A DNA stretch of 21,326 nt, taken from JAWXBG01 sp044375415 (lineage in GTDB: Bacteria > Bacteroidota > Bacteroidia > Flavobacteriales_D > Sanyastnellaceae). Below, one piece after another: positions 14,744-21,326 of the stretch (positions are counted from its first letter, which is position 1; each line of letters begins with the position of its first letter). A program made the position numbers and the translations under genes. A model generated the notes under the pieces. It was not told where the DNA came from, did no database searches, and saw only the letters and a list, made by a program, of their open reading frames with translations. The stretch is from NCBI GenBank assembly GCA_044375415.1, contig JBILMS010000054.1, positions 1-21,326 on the forward strand. The letters run 5' to 3'.

Positions 14744-17615
14744 TTCTTTATATCGATTCCTTTGGAGTTTGGTATTGATGTTTGTCGTTTCGACAAGTAT
14801 TGCTCAGTCTCCTAGTTTTAAATTGTTGGAGGTAGCCGGAAAAAGGGCGCATCTGCACATTTTCGAAGTTCATCAAATTAATCAGGGTTACCTCCTATTA
14901 GGCACAAACAAAGGCATTCTGCGCTACGATGGTGAGCGATATATCGAATACGCTATTCCCGACAGTTTAAAAAAAATAAACGTATCTCATTTGTCTGTTG
15001 AAGGAGATATGATTTATGCGGGTTTTGAAAACGGCGTGTTTCTATATTTCCCTTGGAACAACTATGACAAACAGACAATCTATCAGGTGGGAACTTCAGA
15101 AATTACTTCATCTCAAGTTGCACAGGACGGAAGTATATGGATAGGTACCAATGGACAAGGATTGTTCAGGATTAAGGACAATTCGCTTAAAGGTTACACA
15201 ACCAACGACGGACTAATTGACAACTATGTTCATTGCTTAGAGATCATGCAGGACAAACTTATGGTTGGAACCGATCTCGGGCTGGCTCTTTGCGATATAC
15301 TTAGATCGGACATTCGATTCGATAATCGAAACATGGATACGGGTTTGTCCGATAACCTCATTCTTAGTTTCTGTCTGAAAGATGAGGATAACTTGATCTT
15401 GGGGATGCAAAATGGCAGTTTAAGTCATTACCAAATGAGCACTAATCAGATTAGTACATTTTCTTCGATAAACTCGTTAGGTCTTTCCGGTATTGAACAT
15501 TTGCATGTTTTGCAGAATGATATAATGGCCATTACATCGGGAGATGGTGCCATCCTCATGAACTGGAATAACCATTCTCGCCTACAGCAATTTGATTTGA
15601 AAAGTGAAAACAAATCAATAAGAATAAATGATTGCTTAGTCGACCAAGAGGGAAATTTAATTATTGCTGATGGCTCGAACATATTGACCCTCGCCGATTT
15701 CCGAATTCAGTTTATTGTCGAGCACGATGGGCAGCCGTTTTACGACAGTCATTGTTTGTTCTACAACTCTACTGGAGATATCCTTTTTGCAAACGACAAC
15801 GGTATATTCCTTCATAAAACTGAATTTACAAAGGATCAATTTATTGTACCCATCCTTTCTGCCAAACCCGGCGATGCGGCAATCATTAGCTTGTGTGAAG
15901 GCAGTGATGGAAGAATATGGTTCGGGACTTTTGGAGATGGTTTAGGAGTTGTTGATCTAAAAACCGGTAATGTTTTGCGATTCAATGAGCGAGATGGTCT
16001 ATTGAATAACAATGTGCTTTCGATAACAAGACATGAAGGCAAAATCTGGATGGCAACCTTAGGTGGAGCCGGTTCCATTGAGGAGGCCGATGGTACTTAT
16101 CGTTTTCAATCCTATGATCGAAATAGCCAGTTAGCCAGTAGTTACGTGTATTCTGTGTATACCAGTTCGAAAGGGGATCTGTGGTTTGGAACGGATGGGA
16201 ATGGAGCGGCGAAATATGAATCGGGTGAATTTGTTTTTCTTAAAAACAGATACGATCGCCTCGGAAAGTCGATTGTTTCCATTGCGGAAGATCTTGCCGG
16301 AAATCTTTGGTTCTATTCATCCGATATGGGTTTGCAATGGATAGATACATCCGGATTGCATGATTTCCCTCTTACTGTAGACTCAGAAAACCTCGAGGTG
16401 TACGCCATTCATGGTGACCCTCTTGGCAACATTGTAGCTTTATCATCATTGGGTATAGCCATCTTAAATTCTAAATCGAGTCATATCTCTTTTTTCCTAC
16501 CTGAACGAAACGTAAGTAGCAATTACGTGAATGTTATTACCCGCGATAATACCGGACAACTTTGGATCGGAACCGTGGAAGCGATGGTTAAGTTTATGGA
16601 AATAGCGGAAGCCGCAATCGAACGTCCTCATACCCTATTGGAACAAATATCGGTAGTCTTGATTCCCACCGACACATCAAAACATACCTATGCTTACGAT
16701 CAAAATCACTTTACCTTTGATATATCAGCGATTTGGTTTCAACATCCGGAGTTAATTAATTTCGAATGTAAACTTGAAGGATTTGATTTGGATTGGGTAA
16801 AAACCCGCGACAGAACTGTTGTCTACCCTTCTCTTCCGCCCGGAAATTACCGCTTCTTAGTTCGCTCCTCCGCAAACGAAGATTGGACTGAGGCCGAGGT
16901 GGTGAGTTGGTCCTTTATAATCAATAAGCCCTTCTGGGAAACATGGTGGTTTATTTCCGGATTGATTCTGCTTATCTCAGTTTCCATTTCTGCCATCATG
17001 CGCATTCGTTTGAATTACATCCGAAGGAAAGAGTCTATCACCAGACAAAAGGTCCAGAGCCAATTCGAAACGTTGCGAAATCAGGTGAATCCGCATTTTT
17101 TATTTAACTCTTTTAATACACTTATCTCCACCATCGAGCAAGATCCCGAAGAAGCTGTCAACTATGTGGAGCGACTCTCCGATTACTTCAGGGTTGTTTT
17201 GGAGCAGCGGGATAAAGATGTCATCACACTAAAGGAAGAATTGGAATTAGTAGAAAACTATTTATTCCTACAACAAAAAAGATTTGGAAAAAATTTGGTT
17301 TATAATATTCAGATTAAAGACCCAAGTTTGAAAAGTTTGGTGCCACCGATGACTATTCAAATACTGATTGAAAATGCCATTAAGCACAACATTATTTCCA
17401 AGCAGAGACCTTTTTTGATTGAAATTGTTGAAGAAAATGGACACCTCCTGATTCGGAACAATTTACAGCCCAAACTGCTTAAAGAACCCAGTACCGGAAT
17501 AGGTTTGGAGAATATAAAAAATCGATATAGAATTTTATTTGATTGTTCCATTATCATCCGTGAGACGGCTGAAATGTTTATTGTAGAATTACCCATAAAG
17601 TCCATAACTGTTTAA
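14721..17615 (+). CDS. LytS-type sensor histidine kinase with two-component-regulator propeller (YYY) sensor
   Basis: A 964-residue inner-membrane kinase. The GTG start at 14721 gives a signal/anchor sequence at about 11-29 (ends SIAQ). Residues about 30-640 form a propeller of short repeats with IWIGTNGQGLF, RIWFGTFGDGLG, DLWFGTDGNG and LWIGTVEAM-type blades. A Y_Y_Y-like beta domain (about 660-735, with FECKLEGFDLDW and PPGNYRFLVR) follows, then one membrane helix (about 743-763). The cytoplasmic part is a His_kinase/LytS domain with RNQVNPHFLFNSFNTL (phospho-His792) and an N-box ILIENAIKHN (Asn885). The sensor is periplasmic, like hybrid sensors for glycans, but no polysaccharide locus lies here, so the signal is unknown. 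Its partner regulator starts 10 bases downstream. Confidence 0.93.
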   Translation: MKWSKSNNSLYRFLWSLVLMFVVSTSIAQSPSFKLLEVAGKRAHLHIFEVHQINQGYLLLGTNKGILRYDGERYIEYAIPDSLKKINVSHLSVEGDMIYAGFENGVFLYFPWNNYDKQTIYQVGTSEITSSQVAQDGSIWIGTNGQGLFRIKDNSLKGYTTNDGLIDNYVHCLEIMQDKLMVGTDLGLALCDILRSDIRFDNRNMDTGLSDNLILSFCLKDEDNLILGMQNGSLSHYQMSTNQISTFSSINSLGLSGIEHLHVLQNDIMAITSGDGAILMNWNNHSRLQQFDLKSENKSIRINDCLVDQEGNLIIADGSNILTLADFRIQFIVEHDGQPFYDSHCLFYNSTGDILFANDNGIFLHKTEFTKDQFIVPILSAKPGDAAIISLCEGSDGRIWFGTFGDGLGVVDLKTGNVLRFNERDGLLNNNVLSITRHEGKIWMATLGGAGSIEEADGTYRFQSYDRNSQLASSYVYSVYTSSKGDLWFGTDGNGAAKYESGEFVFLKNRYDRLGKSIVSIAEDLAGNLWFYSSDMGLQWIDTSGLHDFPLTVDSENLEVYAIHGDPLGNIVALSSLGIAILNSKSSHISFFLPERNVSSNYVNVITRDNTGQLWIGTVEAMVKFMEIAEAAIERPHTLLEQISVVLIPTDTSKHTYAYDQNHFTFDISAIWFQHPELINFECKLEGFDLDWVKTRDRTVVYPSLPPGNYRFLVRSSANEDWTEAEVVSWSFIINKPFWETWWFISGLILLISVSISAIMRIRLNYIRRKESITRQKVQSQFETLRNQVNPHFLFNSFNTLISTIEQDPEEAVNYVERLSDYFRVVLEQRDKDVITLKEELELVENYLFLQQKRFGKNLVYNIQIKDPSLKSLVPPMTIQILIENAIKHNIISKQRPFLIEIVEENGHLLIRNNLQPKLLKEPSTGIGLENIKNRYRILFDCSIIIRETAEMFIVELPIKSITV

Positions 17616-17625
17616 AACCATACCC

Positions 17626-18387
17626 ATGCGCATTTTTTTAATAGAAGACGAACCACTTGCTTTGGAGAGACTAAGTTCGTTGATTCGCAAGAGTTCGCAT
17701 GATACCGAAATCATCGGTGATGCCGATAGCGTTGAGTCGGCGTTGCATTGGCTCAAGAGCAATCCCGAACCCGATCTTATTATTACAGATGTTCAATTGG
17801 CAGACGGAAGTTGCTTTGAAATCTTTGCACAGTACACTCCGCCTTGTCCGCTGATTTTTGTAACTGCATATAACCACTACGCGATTGAGGCTTTCAAAGT
17901 AAATGCACTCGATTATTTATTGAAACCGGTAAAATCTGAAGAACTCGAAGGAGCGCTGTCAAAAGCTCGGAATCATATTGCTCCGGCAATAAAGGGTATA
18001 GACTATTCGCGATTAGCACAAGCGATTTTACAAGAAGAAACCAAATATGATCGACGTTATTTGATTCGGTTTGGGGAGCAAATACGCACAGTGCAGTCCG
18101 ATGAGATTGCATATATCTACACCATTCAGAAGGCCATATTCCTTGTTTTATTTACGGGAAAAGAGTACCCCTTGGATAAAACGATGGATGTGCTTGAAGG
18201 AGAATTGGATCCCAAGAAATTTTTCCGAATCAATCGTCAGTTTATAATAAACATCAAATCTATAGGTCAAATGCACACCGTTTCAAAATCGCGCGTGCAA
18301 TTGGATTTAGTACCTCCTTTCAAAGGGGACGATGTGATAGTTAGTACAGAGAAATCACCTATTTTTAAGGAGTGGTTGGGTGGGTAG
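17626..18387 (+). CDS. LytTR-family response regulator
   Basis: A 253-residue transcription factor. The receiver domain (1-115) has the acidic pair Glu7-Asp8, phospho-acceptor Asp55 in LIITDVQLADGS, Thr80 in FVTAYNHYA and Lys100 in LDYLLKPVK. After a linker comes a LytTR DNA-binding domain (about 145-250) with DEIAYIYTIQKA, a PLDKTMDVLEGELD segment and FFRINRQFIINIKSI. It is predicted to be phosphorylated by the adjacent LytS-type kinase and to bind paired direct repeats upstream of its targets. No such pair of repeats was recognised in this window by eye. Confidence 0.95.
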   Translation: MRIFLIEDEPLALERLSSLIRKSSHDTEIIGDADSVESALHWLKSNPEPDLIITDVQLADGSCFEIFAQYTPPCPLIFVTAYNHYAIEAFKVNALDYLLKPVKSEELEGALSKARNHIAPAIKGIDYSRLAQAILQEETKYDRRYLIRFGEQIRTVQSDEIAYIYTIQKAIFLVLFTGKEYPLDKTMDVLEGELDPKKFFRINRQFIINIKSIGQMHTVSKSRVQLDLVPPFKGDDVIVSTEKSPIFKEWLGG

Positions 18388-18557
18388 ATTTCCAGAACAG
18401 TTCAGAATTACTTCAGTTACTTATTTGTCGGGTTGAGATACCTTAATTTCCCATTCAACAAAGTCGATTTTCCTGATTACCTCTTTCTCTCCATGTTTAC
18501 ATAAAGTTTCAACAATGGAATTTGGATCCTAATAGAAACCCTGTAAACATTGAGACT
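18388..18557. other. Intergenic stretch before the orphan T9SS-like ORF
   Basis: This 170-base AT-rich stretch has no convincing terminator after the response regulator, no RNA gene and no gene. The frame of the following ORF is closed by TGA at 18474, so no signal peptide or cargo domain precedes it. Confidence 0.5.
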
Positions 18558-18857
18558 ATGAATTTTTCCAGAATAAACCTAGCCCAAAAGAGTGCGCTTT
18601 TCGCGGAAATGAGCCTCATTGGTGAAGAGATGACAATCTCTCCAAATCCTTGTACTGATCACATCCACATTCAAGGAAACCCTTCAAATGAACCTGCTTT
18701 TTTGTTTATCTATGATGTCGATGGGAAAATGGTTCGCAAAGAAATTGTTGGAGTAGATCTGAAAATTGTGAATGTTTCGGGAATCCCATGTGGCTTGTAC
18801 ACGGCTGTTCTTTGCTGTGGTGATACACGTAAACACGGACGCTTTTTGAAAATATAA
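18558..18857 (+). CDS. Orphan T9SS type A sorting-domain-like small protein
   Basis: A 99-residue ORF from the ATG at 18558; a TTG at 18522 in the same frame is less likely. Residues about 26-99 look like a type IX secretion C-terminal sorting domain: it begins TISPNPCTDHIHIQ (the usual PNP start), continues with FIYDVDGKMVRKEI and ends IPCGLYTAVLCCGDTRKHGRFLKI, cut here as IPCGLYTAVL then a basic end FLKI. Such a domain normally sits behind a signal peptide and a large secreted cargo. Here neither is present; the first 25 residues are soluble and polar. Possible readings are a 3' remnant of a lost secreted-protein gene or a deliberate stand-alone domain. It lies 170 bases after the response regulator on the same strand. 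Confidence 0.65.
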   Translation: MNFSRINLAQKSALFAEMSLIGEEMTISPNPCTDHIHIQGNPSNEPAFLFIYDVDGKMVRKEIVGVDLKIVNVSGIPCGLYTAVLCCGDTRKHGRFLKI

Positions 18858-18925
18858 GTGCACTGCAAGGCAACTCGAAAAGCCAACTTTTTATCAATCG
18901 ATGTCTGTATTTAAGTCCGCGGGAT

Positions 18926-18960
18926 GTGCAGAGGAGTTCATTCGGGTGAATTCCCTGCAC
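18926..18960. repeat. Long imperfect hairpin, about 15 pairs
   Basis: GTGCAG (18926-18931) pairs with CTGCAC (18955-18960). After a bulged A, GGAGTTCAT pairs with GTGAATTCC using two G-U pairs, leaving a TCGG tetraloop. No T run follows, so it is not a standard terminator. It could be a structured RNA element, a recombination or REP-like hairpin, or part of a dispersed repeat. Confidence 0.55.
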
Positions 18961-19029
18961 TCCTACGGCATCAAAAAACTTCTCTTTTTCCGGTTCAGCG
19001 AGTCAAGTTTCCCATTCGGAACCTCTGAC

Positions 19030-19060
19030 TTGGTGAAAGGCTAACGAATCTGAATCTTTG
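19030..19060 (+). promoter_or_regulatory. Candidate promoter of the cytochrome-phosphatase unit
   Basis: TTG (19030-19032), a 20-base spacer and AATCTTTG (19053-19060) fit the Bacteroidota TTG-N20-TAnnTTTG pattern with one mismatch. A start near 19067 would leave a leader of about 13 bases before the ATG. Confidence 0.45.
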
Positions 19061-19079
19061 AACTTCAAATTCTTCAATT

Positions 19080-19808
19080 ATGAAATTTCAGCTTTTATTG
19101 ATCTCGACTTTCTTGTTTGCACTTACTTCTTGCAAACATGAAACACCCATAGTTCTTGTCGAAAACCCCGGCGGTGGCGGGAACGGTGGTGGTAACGGCG
19201 GAGGTGGTGGTGGTGGAACCGGTTGCGACCCAAATACAGTCTTTTTCGTAAACGACATCCTACCGATCATCGTTTCTAATTGTGCTATGAGTGGATGCCA
19301 TGACCCAGCTTCGCATGAAGAAGGCGTTATCCTAAACAACTATGCAAACATCATGAATACCGGTGAGATCACTCCGGGAAATCCATGGGACAGCGAATTG
19401 TTCGAGAAAATAAAGGAAAGCGACGAAGACGACATTATGCCCCCTCCCCCATCCAATCCTTTGACCGGAGAGCAAATTGATCTTATTGAAACTTGGATTG
19501 CTCAAGGAGCTCAAAACAACGAATGCACCGAATTTGAATGTGATATGACTAATGTGACTTTCGCGAATACCATTCTGCCCATTATTACTAATAACTGCGC
19601 CGGTTGCCACGATAATACAAATCCAAGTGGTGGTCTTACTCTTCAAACCTATTCTCAGATTAATGCAATTGCAATCAGTGGTGCCTTAGAAAACTCATTG
19701 TATGGCACAAATGGCTCGACATTGATGCCTTACAATAGCAATCAGCTCAACGATTGTTTTCTTGAGCAAATAAATATGTGGATTACGGAAGGAGCACCCA
19801 ATAATTGA
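19080..19808 (+). CDS. Lipoprotein di-heme c-type cytochrome-like protein
   Basis: A 242-residue lipoprotein: signal peptide with lipobox LTSC (Cys18), a Gly/Asn-rich linker (31-46), then two similar domains of about 90 residues. The first has NDILPIIVSNCAMSGCHD with an unusual CX4CH heme site (Cys68, Cys73, His74) and DDIMPPPP, giving a possible axial Met120. The second has ANTILPIITNNCAGCHD with a normal CX2CH site (Cys173, Cys176, His177) and TLMPYN (Met216). Both domains end EQI(D/N)LIETWI..GA or a close variant, pointing to a duplication. The fold resembles the small c-type cytochromes seen in Planctomycetes and Bacteroidota. It is predicted to be anchored in the membrane, with hemes added in the periplasm; the electron partner is unknown. 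The phosphatase gene follows after 43 bases. Confidence 0.85.
   Translation: MKFQLLLISTFLFALTSCKHETPIVLVENPGGGGNGGGNGGGGGGGTGCDPNTVFFVNDILPIIVSNCAMSGCHDPASHEEGVILNNYANIMNTGEITPGNPWDSELFEKIKESDEDDIMPPPPSNPLTGEQIDLIETWIAQGAQNNECTEFECDMTNVTFANTILPIITNNCAGCHDNTNPSGGLTLQTYSQINAIAISGALENSLYGTNGSTLMPYNSNQLNDCFLEQINMWITEGAPNN
19170..19217 (+). repeat. GGN-repeat tract encoding a poly-Gly linker
   Basis: Sixteen codons, fourteen Gly and two Asn, made of near-perfect GGT/GGC/GGA triplets, join the lipid anchor to the first heme domain. Length changes by slippage of whole triplets would keep the frame and alter only linker length. Confidence 0.75.
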
Positions 19809-19851
19809 AAATGTGTTGATCTCAACTGCTTTTCATAACGCAAAAAAGAAG

Positions 19852-21326
19852 ATGTCCTTTCTAAGAAAAAAGGGATCTTCAAATACGTTGGTTGTATCCA
19901 CGCGTATTAAAGTATTGGCAGTTGTGTTGGGAGCCGGAATAGCCATACTCTTTTTACAGGGTTATTTGCAATTTCAAAAGGACTATGGCGAAGTGAGGGC
20001 TCAAGTGCAGTATTCGCTATCGGGAATATTAAAAACATTGTCCGCCGAGATCGATCCATCCATTCATGATCGATTGATACAAACTCATCTGCGAAAGGAT
20101 GAAATCAAATGGGTCTATCAGGACGAAGACTATTACGATGTCTATAACACTTTAAAAAAAGCCAAAGTTGCCAACTCGCTAGAAACAGAAATCATGACAT
20201 TGATGTTCGATGATACCGGTCATCACCTTTTGATTGGCGTTAGTTCTTCTGATGAACCGAAATTCCGTCATAGATATTCCGATTCAGATCAAAATACAAC
20301 TGTTGTACAAGCCGGTATAAACCCTATTCATTCAAATAACGAACCACTTAAAGATGTTATTTCGGCGATGGCCCCATTAAATGACACGAAAGGTCAAACT
20401 AAAACTTTCATCGTTGCCACTAGCGATTTCACAGCTCTCAGCAATTTGCTTTGGAATCGGAAATTGCAACTCGCATTAAATATTTCTATCGTGGCCATTG
20501 CTCTGCTCATTATTTTGTATGGGATCATAAATCCACTTTTACGAAAACAAGAACTTGCGCAAAAACTATTAATGCAGAAAAATCAGGAATGGAAAGAAAG
20601 TGTTTCTTACGCAAAACGAATTCAAGATTCTATTTTACCTAAAGAAAAACATTTTTACGATTCCTTCAGCGAAGTATTTATACTAAATCAACCAAAAGAC
20701 ATTGTAAGTGGCGATATGCTTTGGACTCACAAACAAGGGAATATAGTATTACTGGCTCTGATGGATTGCACAGGTCATGGTGTGCCGGGAGCTTTTATCA
20801 CTTTTCTTGCTTATGATGCATTGAATCGAATTGTTATTGACGAGGCGATTACAGATCCCGCGGCCATACTCGAGAGGCTTGATATCGATATCAGCAAAAC
20901 ACTTCAAAAAGAAGATACCCATGGATATATGCATGGTCTCGACATTGGTTTATGTGCCTTCAACTTCGGAACAAATGAACTTACTTTCTCCGGTGCCCGG
21001 CATAATATGCTAAGCGCGAACGGCGAATTGAAATTATTAAAAGGCACGCGAAGATCTATTGGAGAGGCACACCGAAACAACATAGCACCATTCTACAACA
21101 CTGCAAAATCATTTGAAAAAGAAGATAACTTCTATTTTTGGACTGATGGATTACCGGATCAATTTGGTGGTCCTTATGATCGGAAACTTTCAGCAAAAAA
21201 ACTGATCACCATTTTAGATGAAGTAAGTGGTTATACTTTGCACCAACAAAAGAACATTTTATCCACTAAGTTCGAATATTGGATGGATAAGCACGAACAA
21301 ATCGATGATATCTTTTTGGTGGGCTT
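19852..21326 (+). CDS. Membrane sensor SpoIIE-family phosphatase, SiaA-like, 3' truncated
   Basis: The frame stays open to the last base, giving 491 residues; only a few C-terminal residues are probably missing. Layout: cytoplasmic start, membrane helix 1 (about 20-39), a periplasmic region of about 165 residues without a family I recognise, membrane helix 2 (about 205-225), a linker with SVSYAKRIQDSILPKE (about 243-258), then a SpoIIE/PP2C domain. Metal-ligand motifs are intact: VSGD (Asp288), MDCTGHGVPGAF (Asp305), WTDG (Asp432) and IDDIFLVG (Asp485, Asp486). The two-helix sensor form is close to SiaA of Pseudomonas, though I see no clear HAMP. It would control a Ser/Thr-phosphorylated regulator in response to an extracytoplasmic signal. 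Partner genes may follow beyond the window. The ATG at 19852 follows AAAAAAGAAG. Confidence 0.9.
   Translation, partial: MSFLRKKGSSNTLVVSTRIKVLAVVLGAGIAILFLQGYLQFQKDYGEVRAQVQYSLSGILKTLSAEIDPSIHDRLIQTHLRKDEIKWVYQDEDYYDVYNTLKKAKVANSLETEIMTLMFDDTGHHLLIGVSSSDEPKFRHRYSDSDQNTTVVQAGINPIHSNNEPLKDVISAMAPLNDTKGQTKTFIVATSDFTALSNLLWNRKLQLALNISIVAIALLIILYGIINPLLRKQELAQKLLMQKNQEWKESVSYAKRIQDSILPKEKHFYDSFSEVFILNQPKDIVSGDMLWTHKQGNIVLLALMDCTGHGVPGAFITFLAYDALNRIVIDEAITDPAAILERLDIDISKTLQKEDTHGYMHGLDIGLCAFNFGTNELTFSGARHNMLSANGELKLLKGTRRSIGEAHRNNIAPFYNTAKSFEKEDNFYFWTDGLPDQFGGPYDRKLSAKKLITILDEVSGYTLHQQKNILSTKFEYWMDKHEQIDDIFLVG

Larger units (their letters stand above)
18858..19079. other. Gene-free intergenic stretch with hairpins
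   Basis: These 222 bases hold no gene that I can support. They contain a weak AAAAG-CCAA-CTTTT hairpin shortly after the orphan ORF (about 18879-18892), the long hairpin described separately (18926-18960) and a candidate promoter at the right end. Confidence 0.6.

Noticed and set aside
14721..16640. Repeated propeller phrases as possible DNA repeats
   Set aside because: The similarity is at protein level (blade motifs) and the DNA is too diverged to count as a nucleotide repeat.
18706..18960. Minus-strand ORF of 84 codons
   Set aside because: It lies antisense to the orphan sorting-domain ORF, begins inside the hairpin and has no recognisable domain; kept only as a hint that the area may be a repeat.
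19088..19339. Minus-strand ORF with a poly-proline stretch
   Set aside because: The prolines are the antisense reading of the GGN linker of the cytochrome gene.
1..21326. CRISPR arrays, tRNA/rRNA genes, insertion sequences or phage genes
   Set aside because: No regularly spaced repeats, cloverleaf-like segments, transposase motifs or terminal inverted repeats with target duplications were seen by eye.

Overview
The window looks like chromosomal DNA of a member of the Bacteroidota, most likely a Flavobacteriales-type aquatic lineage. The evidence is a stand-alone type IX secretion (T9SS) sorting-like domain, Cys-rich 'GC..P.A.NY.P.A..DDGSC' repeats on a secreted enzyme, DPP IV of the bacterial S9B type, a LytS/LytTR pair whose kinase carries a two-component-regulator propeller, lipoproteins with Bacteroidota-style lipoboxes, moderately AT-rich DNA, and a few matches to the TTG-N20-TAnnTTTG promoter. 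No rRNA, tRNA, CRISPR array, phage gene or complete insertion sequence was seen. The taxonomic call is inference from gene content.

Left edge (1-2201, + strand): a SiaA/SiaB/SiaC-like phosphorylation switch. It consists of a 5'-truncated membrane-anchored SpoIIE-family phosphatase, a GHKL-fold SiaB-like kinase and a SiaC-like regulatory phosphoprotein. No diguanylate cyclase (the known Pseudomonas output) is present, and the SiaC phospho-acceptor position is Ser instead of Thr. A second SpoIIE-family phosphatase, with a two-helix membrane sensor module, runs off the right edge (19852-end).

2261-5960: a secreted PQQ-type sugar dehydrogenase with Cys-rich repeats and a dockerin-like calcium loop at its C-terminus. 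It converges with a minus-strand pair made of a lipoprotein and a GT4 glycosyltransferase.

6111-13984 (+ strand): a dense run of DPP IV, an NAD-dependent sugar epimerase, a GT-B glycosyltransferase, GcvT (glycine cleavage T protein), a ComB-like phosphatase, a zinc-dependent phospholipase C/S1-P1-like hydrolase and a small secreted Cys-containing protein. It ends at a clear intrinsic terminator (about 14005-14030).

14189-18857 (+ strand): a YceI-family secreted protein overlaps a LytS-type hybrid sensor kinase, which is followed by its LytTR response regulator. Further on is an orphan T9SS C-terminal-domain-like ORF, then a gene-free stretch with a strong imperfect hairpin (18926-18960). The window closes with a di-heme-type lipoprotein cytochrome with one CX4CH and one CX2CH site, followed by the second phosphatase.

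The genes mix signalling (two SpoIIE phosphatases, SiaB/SiaC, LytS/LytTR), cell-surface glycan synthesis (epimerase and two glycosyltransferases), secreted enzymes and housekeeping metabolism.
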